Source: Thalassovita sp.
Lineage (GTDB): Bacteria; Pseudomonadota; Alphaproteobacteria; Rhodobacterales; Rhodobacteraceae
NCBI GenBank assembly: GCA_017792425.1
Contig: CP051233.1
Span: 1,026,402-1,090,401, forward strand
Direction of reading: 5' to 3'
DNA: 64,000 nt
The notes under the pieces are model-generated. The model searched no databases. It saw nothing but the letters and a program-made list of their open reading frames with translations, and was not told the DNA's origin. Shown one piece after another: positions 45,461 to 54,389 of the stretch. Every line of letters begins with the position of its first letter. Within the stretch, counting starts at the first letter, position 1. A program made the position numbers and the translations under genes.

Positions 45461-46468
45461 ATGTTCAAAAAGATCGTGATGTCCGGCTTGCTTGCCGCTG
45501 GCCTGATGTCCCCCGCCGCACAGGCCGAAACCGTACTGCGTGCCTTTGCTCCAGTCAGTGAATCCCGTCCCGAAGGGAAGATGTTCCAGAGCCTGTTTTC
45601 CGCCAAGGTCGAGGAACTTTCAGGTGGTGACCTGAAAATCCAGACCTTCTATGCCGGCGGGCTGGGGTTCGAGGTCAAGGACTTGCTGCGCCACATGAAA
45701 AAGAACACTGTCGATATCGGCATGGTCTTGGGCGCCTACTATCCGCGGGACGCGGAAGCCCTGTCTTTGATGCTGGTTGATGGCGCGCTTACCACTGCGG
45801 ACAACCTGGAAGCCTATCGAAACGTGTTCAGCGAAGGGTTTGACGAGAGCCTTGATCGTTGGGGGGTCGTGAATGTGGGCTTCATGCAGCCACTGATCCT
45901 TGATCACGCGATCTATTGCAAGGAACCCGTGACGACGCTGGAACAACTGCGCACCAAGAAGCTGCGCACCTGGACCAAGCACCAGTTGGAAACTTTCAAA
46001 GCGATGGGTGTTTCCGCACAGATGCTGCCCAAGGAGGATTTGTACGTCGCCCTGCAGACTGGGGTTGTCGATTGTGCGATCTACCTGGGTGAGGTGGCGA
46101 CGCTGTTGGGCCTGCACGAAGTGGCGCCCTATGAAACCTACATGCTTCCCTTCATTTCTGCGCCCGCAGGTATAGGTATCAGCCAGATTTCCTGGGACAA
46201 GCTTTCGGATGAACAGCGGGCCATCATCAGCGAAGCGGGTGCTTACGCGACCGTCGAATCCACCAAGCAAGCAATTGCATTTGGCCAGAACAAGGAACAA
46301 GCCCGCGCCGACCGGTCCGAAAAGGGCATCATCATCACCGAAGGGTTTTCCGATGCTGACCGCGAGGCCATCGTTACCAGCATGCGCGAAACCTGGAAGG
46401 TGATGGCAAAAGAAGCCGGACCTGACACCGTCGCGCTGGTCGATCGCGTTCTTGCGGTCAAACAATGA
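45461..46468 (+). CDS. TRAP transporter substrate-binding protein (DctP-like)
   Basis: The 335-residue precursor starts behind GGGAGAG and has a signal peptide ending at AAQAET (about residue 22). The mature part shows the TRAP pattern: LRAFAPVSESRPEGKMFQSL, FYAGGLGFEVKDLLRHM, the LRTKKLRTWTKHQLETF region and LQTGVVDCAIYLGEVATL. Five cysteine-free stretches and the general layout place it in the DctP family, but the ligand is unknown; malonate or an acyl-amino acid is suggested by the adjoining genes. Confidence 0.92.
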   Translation: MFKKIVMSGLLAAGLMSPAAQAETVLRAFAPVSESRPEGKMFQSLFSAKVEELSGGDLKIQTFYAGGLGFEVKDLLRHMKKNTVDIGMVLGAYYPRDAEALSLMLVDGALTTADNLEAYRNVFSEGFDESLDRWGVVNVGFMQPLILDHAIYCKEPVTTLEQLRTKKLRTWTKHQLETFKAMGVSAQMLPKEDLYVALQTGVVDCAIYLGEVATLLGLHEVAPYETYMLPFISAPAGIGISQISWDKLSDEQRAIISEAGAYATVESTKQAIAFGQNKEQARADRSEKGIIITEGFSDADREAIVTSMRETWKVMAKEAGPDTVALVDRVLAVKQ

Positions 46469-46486
46469 TGACCGACAGCACAACAG

Positions 46487-46507
46487 AAGGGGGGGTAGCC
46501 CCCCCTT
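46487..46507 (+). terminator. GC hairpin between TRAP binding-protein and membrane genes
   Basis: AAGGGGGGG (46487-46495) and CCCCCCCTT (46499-46507) form a perfect 9-base stem with a three-base loop. It sits 18 bases after the DctP stop and ahead of the ribosome site of the DctQ gene. Hairpins here commonly lower expression of the membrane subunits relative to the abundant binding protein, or protect the upstream mRNA end. It has only a short T-run, so it is more likely a partial terminator or stabiliser. Confidence 0.7.
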
Positions 46508-46530
46508 TCCCGCAATCCGAGAGGACAAAC

Positions 46531-47049
46531 ATGTTCCGCTTCATCCTGACATGGCTTGACCGGCTGTTCCTGCTAGAGGTCGCGGCCTCTGCGTTGCTGG
46601 CATTTCTGATCGGCGTGTTCGTTTTCGTATCGGCGTCGATGCGCTATGTCTTTGGCGCGCCGCTGGATTTCAGCGATGAACTGGTCGCGCTGATGTTCGT
46701 TTCCTCGGCCTTTCTGGCGCTGCCCTACGCCGCGCGGCGGGGGATCAACATCCGTCTGGACATCCTGGTGCGCCGCCTTAGCGCCCCGGTGCAAGGCAAG
46801 CTGCAGGTGATCACGGGGATCGTAACCATCGTGATTTTCACCGCCTTCGCCGTGGCCGCGGTAGAGGACATCGCCATGGCGATCGAGTTCGAGGAAGTCA
46901 CCGACGTAGCCGAAGTCCCGGTCTATCCCTTCAAGGCGCTGGTCCTGTTCAGCGGATTTTCCGTGATCCTGGCGCTAATCTGCAACCTGTTCGTGGCTCC
47001 GCTTCCCTCTGCCAACGGGGAGCTGGACACGATGGAGGCCTTCGAATGA
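46531..47049 (+). CDS. TRAP transporter small membrane subunit (DctQ-like)
   Basis: The 172-residue protein with four hydrophobic segments starts MFRFILTWLDRLFLLEVAAS, with AVAAVEDIAMAIEFEEVTDV in its middle loop. The ATG at 46531 follows GAGAGGA. An in-frame ATG at 46465 would place the GC hairpin inside the coding sequence and add a proline-rich leader, so it is less likely. Confidence 0.88.
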   Translation: MFRFILTWLDRLFLLEVAASALLAFLIGVFVFVSASMRYVFGAPLDFSDELVALMFVSSAFLALPYAARRGINIRLDILVRRLSAPVQGKLQVITGIVTIVIFTAFAVAAVEDIAMAIEFEEVTDVAEVPVYPFKALVLFSGFSVILALICNLFVAPLPSANGELDTMEAFE

Positions 47050-48344
47050 TCTGGCTTATTATCGTTGCCGGCCTGACCATCCTTGCACTTAGCGGTGTGT
47101 CCCTCGGGGCGACGCTGGCGGGGACCGGGCTGATTCTGTACCACTTCTTCGTCGGTGGGGGCGGCAACATGTCCCTGGCGTTCGAAGGGGTCTGGAACAC
47201 TTTCAACAACTTCACCTTCAGTTCCATCATCCTGTTCGTGCTGGTCGGCGATCTGTTCTTCGCCAGCGGTCTGAGCAAGAAAAGCTATGGCGCGCTGTCG
47301 CCGCTGTTCCAGCGGGTTCCGGGGCAGTTGCTGCACACCAACGTTGTGGTCTGCATGCTGTTCGGCGCGGTCAGCGGCACCAGTTCGGCTACCGCGGCCG
47401 CCGTCGGGGCCGCCGCCTACCCGGAACTTGAACGGCGCAGCTATCACCCGGCGACGGTTGTCGGGTCGCTGGCCGCATCGGGGACGCTAGGCCTGCTGAT
47501 CCCGCCCAGTCTGGCGCTGATCCTGTTCGGTGCGATGACGGACAATTCCATCGGTCGCCTGTTCCTGGCCGGCGTGGTGCCGGGCATCCTGTTGGGACTA
47601 AGCTTCATGGTGCTGATCGCCCTGAAAACCAAGCTGCGCCCGGATCTTTTGCCGAAGGTGACAGAGGTGCCGGGCTGGTCTGAAACCATCCGTTCGCTGA
47701 TGGACCTGTGGCCGCTGGTGGTGCTGATGTTCGCGGTTCTGGGGCCGCTTTATTCCGGCCTTGCCACGCCGACTGAATCCGCTGCTGTGGGCTTTATGGC
47801 CGTGCTGGCGCTTGGTTGGACTGTCGGCGAAATCTCTCATCGCAACCTGGGGCGTATCCTGATGGAAACGATGATGAAGTTTGGCGCGATCGGTCTGGTC
47901 GTCATCGGGGCCGTGGTGCTGAAAAACGCCGTCGCCATCCTGGGCTTGCCGCGCGACCTGATCGAGGTCGCCACCAACAGTGGGCTGGGCAAATACGCGG
48001 TGTTCGCGTTGATCGTGCTGGCCTATGTGATCCTGGGTTGCCTGTTTGACGGCATTTCGCTGCTGTTGCTGACGGTGCCGTTCATCGCGCCGATGCTGAT
48101 GAACCAGGGGTTTGATCCGATCTGGCTGGGGGTCATGGTTACGATCCTGATCGAGATCGGGATGATCACGCCGCCGGTGGGGCCGAACCTGTTCATCCTG
48201 TCCACGATTTCCAACAACCGTGTATCGGTCGGCGAAGCGGCGCGCGAAACCCTGCCTTACTGGCTGTTGCTGCTGGGCGGCATTGCGTTCTTCACGATGT
48301 TCCCGGGGGTCGTCACCTGGCTGCCCGATCTTGTGTTCGGCTAA
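47046..48344 (+). CDS. TRAP transporter large membrane subunit (DctM-like)
   Basis: The 432-residue polytopic protein shows the DctM loops FGAVSGTSSATAAAVGAAAYP, ASGTLGLLIPPSLALILFG and ITPPVGPNLFILS. Its start overlaps the DctQ stop by four bases. It forms the sodium-coupled channel of the second TRAP importer. Confidence 0.94.
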   Translation: MIWLIIVAGLTILALSGVSLGATLAGTGLILYHFFVGGGGNMSLAFEGVWNTFNNFTFSSIILFVLVGDLFFASGLSKKSYGALSPLFQRVPGQLLHTNVVVCMLFGAVSGTSSATAAAVGAAAYPELERRSYHPATVVGSLAASGTLGLLIPPSLALILFGAMTDNSIGRLFLAGVVPGILLGLSFMVLIALKTKLRPDLLPKVTEVPGWSETIRSLMDLWPLVVLMFAVLGPLYSGLATPTESAAVGFMAVLALGWTVGEISHRNLGRILMETMMKFGAIGLVVIGAVVLKNAVAILGLPRDLIEVATNSGLGKYAVFALIVLAYVILGCLFDGISLLLLTVPFIAPMLMNQGFDPIWLGVMVTILIEIGMITPPVGPNLFILSTISNNRVSVGEAARETLPYWLLLLGGIAFFTMFPGVVTWLPDLVFG

Positions 48345-48373
48345 TCCGTCAGAAAGAAAACAAGGATAATCAA

Positions 48374-49792
48374 ATGAGTACGGACTTTATCAGTCGCGTC
48401 ATCGAGAACGTGCGCGAGGACTATATACGCATCGCGGACAATATCTGGGGCTACTCGGAACTGGGCTATACCGAACAGAAATCCGCTCGTGAACATGCTG
48501 AGGCGCTGGAAAAGGCCGGGTTCAGTGTTCAGCTTGGCGTCGCCGGTATCCCGACCGCCATCGTCGCCGAGGCGGGTAGTGGCAGCCCCGTGATCGGCTT
48601 TCTGGGCGAATATGATGCGCTGGCGAACCTGAATCAGGTCAGCATGTCGGAAACCAAGGATTCCCTGAACGCCGCGGACAATGACAACGGCCATGGCTGC
48701 GGCCACCACCTGCTGGGAACCGCCGCACATCTGGCCGCCGTCGCCGCCAAGAAGTTCCTGGAGGAAAACAACCTGCCCGGCACCGTGCGTTTCTATGGCT
48801 GCCCCGCCGAAGAGGACGGTAACGGCAAGACCTTCATGGTTCGCGAAGGGCTGTTCGACGACGTCGATTCCGCTATCACATGGCACCCGATGGTATTCAA
48901 CGGTGTCTGGGCAGATACCGCATTGGCGCGCAAGCAGATCGAGGTTCGCTTCAAGGGGGTGGCCACCCATGCCGGGGCCTCGCCACACCTGGGCCGCAGC
49001 GCGCTGGACGCGTTGGAACTGATGAACATCGGCGTGAACTTTCTGCGCGAACACATCATTGACGACGCCCGCGTGCATTACGCCATCACCGATGCTGGCG
49101 GGGCGGCGGCGAACGTGGTGCAGGCCACCGCCGCAGGCACCTACATGATGCGCGGGCCGGATAACGATATCGTCGAGGATCTGTTCGAACGCGTCATCAA
49201 CATCGCCCGGGGTGCGGCGCTGATGACAGATTGCGAAATGGAATTCGAGGTCGTGACCGCCTGTTCGAACCTGATCCGCAATGAAACCCTGCTGAAGCTC
49301 ATGCAGCGGAACCTGGAAAGCATTGGTGTGCCTGACTACACCAACGAAGAGCTGTCCTACGCTGAAACCATGTATCAGACGACCACCAAGGCCGAACGGG
49401 CTGCGGCGACCAAGTTCGCGCGGGGAGAGACGCCAAATTCCGCGCCGCTGTTTCGCGGGATCGTGCCGCTATATCTGGATGACCGGATCATGCACGGGTC
49501 CACCGATGTCGGGGATGTCAGCTATGTCACGCCGACAGTGCAGTGCATGACGGCTTGCTATGCCTTCGGGACGTCGCCGCATTCGTGGCAATGGGTGGCG
49601 CAGGGTAAGACATCCTACGCGCACAAGGGCATGTTGCTGGCGGCGAAAACTATGGCGGCGACAGCGGCGGACATGTTCACCGATCCGTCGCTCGTGGATG
49701 CTGCCAGACAGGAATTTCTGAATGACCGCAGGCCCTTGCCCTACAAATCGCCGCTGCCGGCGGACCTGCCGCCACCCATCCCGGCGGAATAG
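48374..49792 (+). CDS. M20-family amidohydrolase, AbgB-like
   Basis: The 472-residue enzyme is closest in layout to AbgB, the p-aminobenzoyl-glutamate hydrolase subunit: IWGYSELGYTEQKSAREHAE, GFLGEYDALANLNQ, the metal motif NDNGHGCGHHLLGTAAHLA, YGCPAEEDGNGKTFMVREG and HGSTDVGDVSYVTPT. It hydrolyses an aromatic or other acyl-amino acid amide in the cytoplasm. AAGGA before the ATG and its place after the TRAP genes suggest it processes the imported compound. Separate AbgA is absent, so it may act alone. Confidence 0.88.
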   Translation: MSTDFISRVIENVREDYIRIADNIWGYSELGYTEQKSAREHAEALEKAGFSVQLGVAGIPTAIVAEAGSGSPVIGFLGEYDALANLNQVSMSETKDSLNAADNDNGHGCGHHLLGTAAHLAAVAAKKFLEENNLPGTVRFYGCPAEEDGNGKTFMVREGLFDDVDSAITWHPMVFNGVWADTALARKQIEVRFKGVATHAGASPHLGRSALDALELMNIGVNFLREHIIDDARVHYAITDAGGAAANVVQATAAGTYMMRGPDNDIVEDLFERVINIARGAALMTDCEMEFEVVTACSNLIRNETLLKLMQRNLESIGVPDYTNEELSYAETMYQTTTKAERAAATKFARGETPNSAPLFRGIVPLYLDDRIMHGSTDVGDVSYVTPTVQCMTACYAFGTSPHSWQWVAQGKTSYAHKGMLLAAKTMAATAADMFTDPSLVDAARQEFLNDRRPLPYKSPLPADLPPPIPAE

Positions 49793-50047
49793 TGCTGAAA
49801 CGGATCTGACGTAACACACAGGGGGGGCAAGTCCTTGTCAGCTCTGCGACTGCGTTCAGGTTGGTTGATGGCAGATGCGGGCGTCCTCGTCCGCATTCTG
49901 GCCTTCAACTGACCGCCCGCGCGACAGTTCGGCCTGCATTGATATTGCGGATTGCCCAATCCGGGGCTTCGCTATAAGCGGGCATTAAGGTGATTTTTTT
50001 CGCCATTTTCGGGCTTTGACCCGACCGCTGTTGCCCGGAGAATTTTC

Positions 50048-51748
50048 ATGACGACCTATACTTATTCCGTTCCTGTTCTAAGGATCAACCAATACGGCAC
50101 CATTTTTGGGGCAAGAACGGGCGAATTGCAGTTCGTCGTCAACGATGATGGGCAGACTTTCAGCTATCAGACGCTTGCAACGGATACGCTTCTGGATGTT
50201 GTGTCGATCGAAAAGCAGGATTTGCTGGCGATCAACGCCGATGGTGACAACCTGCTCTCTACCGGGTTGGCTTCCGGGCAGGAAACCTTCTTTGAAGTGT
50301 CCTGGGACAGCAACAGGAATACCGCCTTCGTCTATACCTTGGCCGAATTGGAAAGCTACTACAGCGCAGAGGTTTATTTTTTCGCCGCTGGCGGAACAGC
50401 CTTACCGACGATGAACAGTGCGTCGACGGCGAATTACTTTTTCGACTACCGAATTTCAGACGCCGACGGGGTTCCGGCGGGCGAGGCTTTCGGACCCGGT
50501 TCGGCCATCCGCTTTGGCTCTGCCCCGGGGGTGCGCATCACAGAGGATGACGTGATCGAAGCGTCGTTGCTGTTCGGGCCAGAGGTCATTCGTGCAGGGG
50601 TGGGGAATGACACTATCAGCGCGAACGGGCTGACTCTTCAGACTATCGACGGTGGCGAGGGGACAGATACCTTCAGCCTGCGCGGTTACATGTTGGAAGA
50701 TCTGGAACTGGAAGTGACGGACCAAGCCGTCCGTATTTCCGATGGCGTCAGTTGGATGACTGTCCGCAATGTCGAACATTTCGAATTTAGCGGGCTGTGG
50801 GGCGGAACGCAGACCTATACCAGCGAAGAACTTTGGTTCATCGCCACGCGGGATGAAGTTGTAAACGCGATCGGCGACGAGTTGGGCAATTCCCTTGCCG
50901 GGGGCAACAACCATGACCGGTTGGAAGGATTGGCCGGAAACGACAGGCTGAACGGGCAGGACGGAGATGACAGCCTGTTCGGGGGCGCTGGGGATGACAG
51001 CCTGGCGGGTGGCGATGGCGATGACTCGCTGAATGGCGGATCAGGCGCTGACACGTTGCGCGGTGGCAACGGCGAGGACACCGTTGTCGGCGGCGACGGG
51101 CGTGATCTGGTGTGGTTGGGCGGCGGCAACGATCTGTTCATCGACAACGGGCAGGGCGGGCCCTACGGCCGCGATACCGTTTATGGCAATGGCGGTAACG
51201 ATACGTTCCGTGGTGGCAACGGGGATGACCGGTTTGATGGACAGAACGGCCACGATCTAATGATTGGCCGTCTGGGCAATGACAAGTTGTTCGGGGGCAA
51301 CCAGAACGACACGTTGATCGGCGGTGATGGCAACGACACGATCGCCGGTGGCAATGGTCGGGACCGTGCCTTTATGGGCAACGGGAATGACATCTGGTGG
51401 GACAACAGTCAGGTGGAGTTCGGGGACGATTTCGTTGCCGGCGGGGCGGGTGACGATGCCTTCCATATCGGAGGAGGCGATGACACCATTTCCGGCGGGG
51501 CAGGGGCGGACACCTTCCTGTTCACGGGTACTGTCAACGACGATATCGTGACCGACTACGAAATCGGGGTGGATGCTCTTGGGTTCGGTGCAGACCTTTG
51601 GCGCGGTGCCTTGGACCAGGCGCATCTGGATGCCTTGGCGTCTGTCGTTGATGGTGATCTGGTTCTGAACTTCGGTGGCGGGAACAGTTTGACTCTGGTC
51701 GGGTTGACCGGCACGGACGGGCTGCTGGCCGATATTTCCCTGATCTGA
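50048..51748 (+). CDS. RTX calcium-binding protein, type I secretion substrate
   Basis: The 566-residue protein has a non-repetitive N-terminal region (1-280) of no known family. It is followed by glycine-aspartate nonapeptides (about 285-490, for example GGAGDDSLAGGDGDDSLNGG) that bind calcium after export. Two longer supra-repeats contain GRDxxxxGxGNDxxxDNxQ (near residues 355 and 435). The C-terminal 75 residues (GADTFLFTG, IVTDYEIGVDALGFG, ending ISLI) are acidic and hydrophobic, as in uncleaved type I secretion signals. No signal peptide is present. GGAGA precedes the ATG. Function on the outside of the cell is unknown. Confidence 0.8.
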   Translation: MTTYTYSVPVLRINQYGTIFGARTGELQFVVNDDGQTFSYQTLATDTLLDVVSIEKQDLLAINADGDNLLSTGLASGQETFFEVSWDSNRNTAFVYTLAELESYYSAEVYFFAAGGTALPTMNSASTANYFFDYRISDADGVPAGEAFGPGSAIRFGSAPGVRITEDDVIEASLLFGPEVIRAGVGNDTISANGLTLQTIDGGEGTDTFSLRGYMLEDLELEVTDQAVRISDGVSWMTVRNVEHFEFSGLWGGTQTYTSEELWFIATRDEVVNAIGDELGNSLAGGNNHDRLEGLAGNDRLNGQDGDDSLFGGAGDDSLAGGDGDDSLNGGSGADTLRGGNGEDTVVGGDGRDLVWLGGGNDLFIDNGQGGPYGRDTVYGNGGNDTFRGGNGDDRFDGQNGHDLMIGRLGNDKLFGGNQNDTLIGGDGNDTIAGGNGRDRAFMGNGNDIWWDNSQVEFGDDFVAGGAGDDAFHIGGGDDTISGGAGADTFLFTGTVNDDIVTDYEIGVDALGFGADLWRGALDQAHLDALASVVDGDLVLNFGGGNSLTLVGLTGTDGLLADISLI

Positions 51749-51936
51749 ACAAAGCGATGGATGCTGGTGCCATCCGGTCCTTGTCCGTGCCACCTTAGGG
51801 GGGTAAACGCTGAACTGTGCGAAGCCAATGGTGGTGACGTGCCGTGCGTTTGAGTGATGTAGCCGACCGGGCCCCCCGGACCGAAGTCCCACATTCGTTA
51901 GGTGCGTTCATGCCCGACAAAAAGTGACGATTTCGA

Positions 51937-53631
51937 ATGACTTGTATCGGTATTGACCTGGGCACCACCAACTCGCTGGTGGCCGTTTTCGAGGGTGAAA
52001 GCCCAAAGCTGCTGCCCAATGCGGTGGGCGAATACCTAACCCCGTCTGTTGTGGGGTTGGCCGACGATCACCGGACGCTGCTGGTCGGGCGTGCGGCGCA
52101 AAAACGCTTGCTGCGTTACCCGGAGCTTACCAAATCCCTGTTCAAAAGGCACATGGGCAGCGGCGCGGGCTTCACGCTGGGCAAGAAAAAGCTTTCCGCC
52201 ACAGAACTGTCCGCGATGTTGCTGGCGGCGCTGAAGAAAGACGCTGAAACCTATCTGGGGTGTGAAGTTACCGAAGCGGTCATTTCCGTTCCGGCCTATT
52301 TCAACGCGATCCAGCGGCAAGCGACCAAGGACGCCGCCGAAATCGCCGGGCTGCAGATCAGGCGACTGATCAATGAACCAACTGCAGCCGCCTTGGCCAG
52401 CGGGCTGTTGGATCGGGCGGCGGAAAGCCTGTTCGTGGTACTGGACCTTGGCGGGGGAACGTTCGATGTTTCCATCCTGGAAATGTTTGACGGCGTGATG
52501 GAGGTTCGATCCAGCGCGGGCGATTCATTCCTGGGCGGCGAGGATTTCACCCAGGCGATTGCGCGGCATTTCGGGGATCAAGTTCATCTGGACTGGGCCA
52601 AGGCCAAGCCCAAGGAGCGTGAAACGCTTCTTTCCGTGGCCGAGCAAATCAAACGCGCCTTGGCCTCGGCAAGCGAAGCAGAAGTGACCGTATTGTTCCG
52701 GGACCAAGAGCGCCGGTTTGCGTTGGACGTTGACGGGTTCGAGCAGCTTGTGGGCGGGCTGACCGGTCGTTTGCGCAGACCGATCGAAAAGTGCCTGTAC
52801 GACAGCGGCATTTCTTTGGACCAGATCGACCGGGTTATTCTGGTCGGTGGCGCCACGCGTATGCCCATCATTCGCAGCATGGCTGCGCGGGTGTTCCGCA
52901 AACTGCCGGAAAGGACGGTTGACCCCGATCATGCCATCGCGCTTGGCGCGGCTGTTCAGGCGGGTTTGGTCGATCGTCATCAAGGGCTGGACGACATCGT
53001 TCTGACAGATGTCGCACCGTTTTCGATGGGGATCGAAAGCGATGACAAGGCACGCGGGCTGAAGGGTATTTTCTCGCCGATCATCGAGCGCAACACGGTG
53101 CTGCCCGCCAGCCGAACGCGAATCTTTTCAACAACGCAAGACAATCAGGAAAAGGTGGAGCTTCGTATTTTCCAGGGCGAATCCGCGATCGCCCAAGACA
53201 ATGTCCAGATCGGGAACCTCATGGTTTCGGTTCCGCGCAACAAGGCAGGCAGAGAAGGAATTGAAGTACGCTTTACCTACGATGTAAGCGGTTTGCTGGC
53301 CGTCGATGTGACTGTTCTGTCAACAGGCAGGGTTTTTTCCGAGGTCGTGGACCAATTGGCCGAAGCAATGCCTGAGGCGCGCAAGCAGGCCCTGTTGAAG
53401 GAAATGGAAAAGTACAAAGCACATCCACGCGAGGACCAGAGCAACATTGTATTGGTCGAAACGATAAAGCACCTGTATGAAATGCTTCTGGGCCCGGACA
53501 GAGAGTTGGTGATGTCTTTGCTGGGACGTTTCGAGGCCGCGCTGGACACCCAAGACCCAAGAATCATTGAAAAAGAGCGGGCGGAAATCGCGCAACTGCT
53601 TGCCGAGATCGAGGCGGGATATGTCCGGTAA
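51937..53631 (+). CDS. hscC: Hsp70-family chaperone HscC
   Basis: The 564-residue chaperone has the complete Hsp70 ATPase domain: IGIDLGTTNSLVAVFEG, VISVPAYFNAIQRQATKDAA, INEPTAAALASGL, VLDLGGGTFDVSIL (168-181) and VILVGGATRMPII near 310. The peptide-binding part is short and the C-terminal lid reduced. The length and DVAPFSMGIES/RNTVLPASRTRIFSTTQDNQ stretches match HscC rather than DnaK (about 640). In E. coli HscC works with dedicated J proteins. Here a J-like gene overlaps its 3' end by eleven bases, with a membrane-protein gene after it. No strong ribosome site precedes the ATG. Confidence 0.92.
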   Translation: MTCIGIDLGTTNSLVAVFEGESPKLLPNAVGEYLTPSVVGLADDHRTLLVGRAAQKRLLRYPELTKSLFKRHMGSGAGFTLGKKKLSATELSAMLLAALKKDAETYLGCEVTEAVISVPAYFNAIQRQATKDAAEIAGLQIRRLINEPTAAALASGLLDRAAESLFVVLDLGGGTFDVSILEMFDGVMEVRSSAGDSFLGGEDFTQAIARHFGDQVHLDWAKAKPKERETLLSVAEQIKRALASASEAEVTVLFRDQERRFALDVDGFEQLVGGLTGRLRRPIEKCLYDSGISLDQIDRVILVGGATRMPIIRSMAARVFRKLPERTVDPDHAIALGAAVQAGLVDRHQGLDDIVLTDVAPFSMGIESDDKARGLKGIFSPIIERNTVLPASRTRIFSTTQDNQEKVELRIFQGESAIAQDNVQIGNLMVSVPRNKAGREGIEVRFTYDVSGLLAVDVTVLSTGRVFSEVVDQLAEAMPEARKQALLKEMEKYKAHPREDQSNIVLVETIKHLYEMLLGPDRELVMSLLGRFEAALDTQDPRIIEKERAEIAQLLAEIEAGYVR

Positions 53632-54379
53632 ACCGCGCCCGATCTGGCCGTGGAATGTTCTGGGGCTGGATGAAAAGCCGGACGATCCCAAAGAGGTCAG
53701 ACGGGCCTATGCGCGTACCTTGAAATCCATTGACGCGGACAAAGACGTGCAGGCGTTTGAAAATCTGCGCAACGCCTATGAACATGCCCGCGCGATCTGT
53801 GAAGGCGGTGCGCGGTCGCAACGCCCGATACTGGCCACGCGGGATACCGAGCCTGTTCCGCCGTTGCCTGCGTCGTCGCCACCCGCTTCGCCGGAAGATG
53901 TTCCAAGCGAAACCCCTGACACAGATGCCGTGCGGGACTCAGCGCCGACTGATCCCCTGGCGGACCTGGACAAGGTTATCAAACTGGCCGTCTCACTTGC
54001 CGAGGTGGGCGATCTGGACCCGGCAAAATGGCGATCTTTGCTCTATTCGACCGCACTGGATGATCCGGTATCGGCACGACATTTCGAGCAGTGCTTGGTT
54101 CATGTGCTTGTGCAGTCTGACCGCCGAACGGTATTCATGCCGACGCGTGAATTTGCGCGCCTTCTGGATGACCGTTTTGGCTGGGCGAGTGACGGGATCG
54201 GGTTTTTGCGTCGATTCCCGCAGGCGGGCGAATTTCAATCCGGTTTCCCGTTGGCGCTTAACCAGGGGCAGGGCAACCGTAGGGCGCGGAATATTGCACT
54301 GCATGGGCGACCGATCTCTGGGTGGGCATGGTTTGCCTTGTTCCTGGCATGGGCCGTCATTGCCAGGATAATAAGTTGA
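53621..54379 (+). CDS. J-domain-like protein lacking the HPD motif
   Basis: The 252-residue protein starts at ATG 53621 inside the hscC end. Residues 8-60 follow the J-domain layout of HscC partners (WPWNVLGLDEKPDDPKEVRR, then AYARTLKSIDADKDVQAFEN and LRNAYEHAR). The His-Pro-Asp triplet that stimulates Hsp70 ATPase is missing: IDADKD stands there. A proline-rich linker (90-130) and a helical region follow, then a C-terminal transmembrane segment (GWAWFALFLAWAVIARIIS). It probably anchors HscC activity to the membrane, but it may not activate ATP hydrolysis in the usual way. Confidence 0.7.
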   Translation: MSGKPRPIWPWNVLGLDEKPDDPKEVRRAYARTLKSIDADKDVQAFENLRNAYEHARAICEGGARSQRPILATRDTEPVPPLPASSPPASPEDVPSETPDTDAVRDSAPTDPLADLDKVIKLAVSLAEVGDLDPAKWRSLLYSTALDDPVSARHFEQCLVHVLVQSDRRTVFMPTREFARLLDDRFGWASDGIGFLRRFPQAGEFQSGFPLALNQGQGNRRARNIALHGRPISGWAWFALFLAWAVIARIIS

Positions 54380-54389
54380 GTGACGCTGG

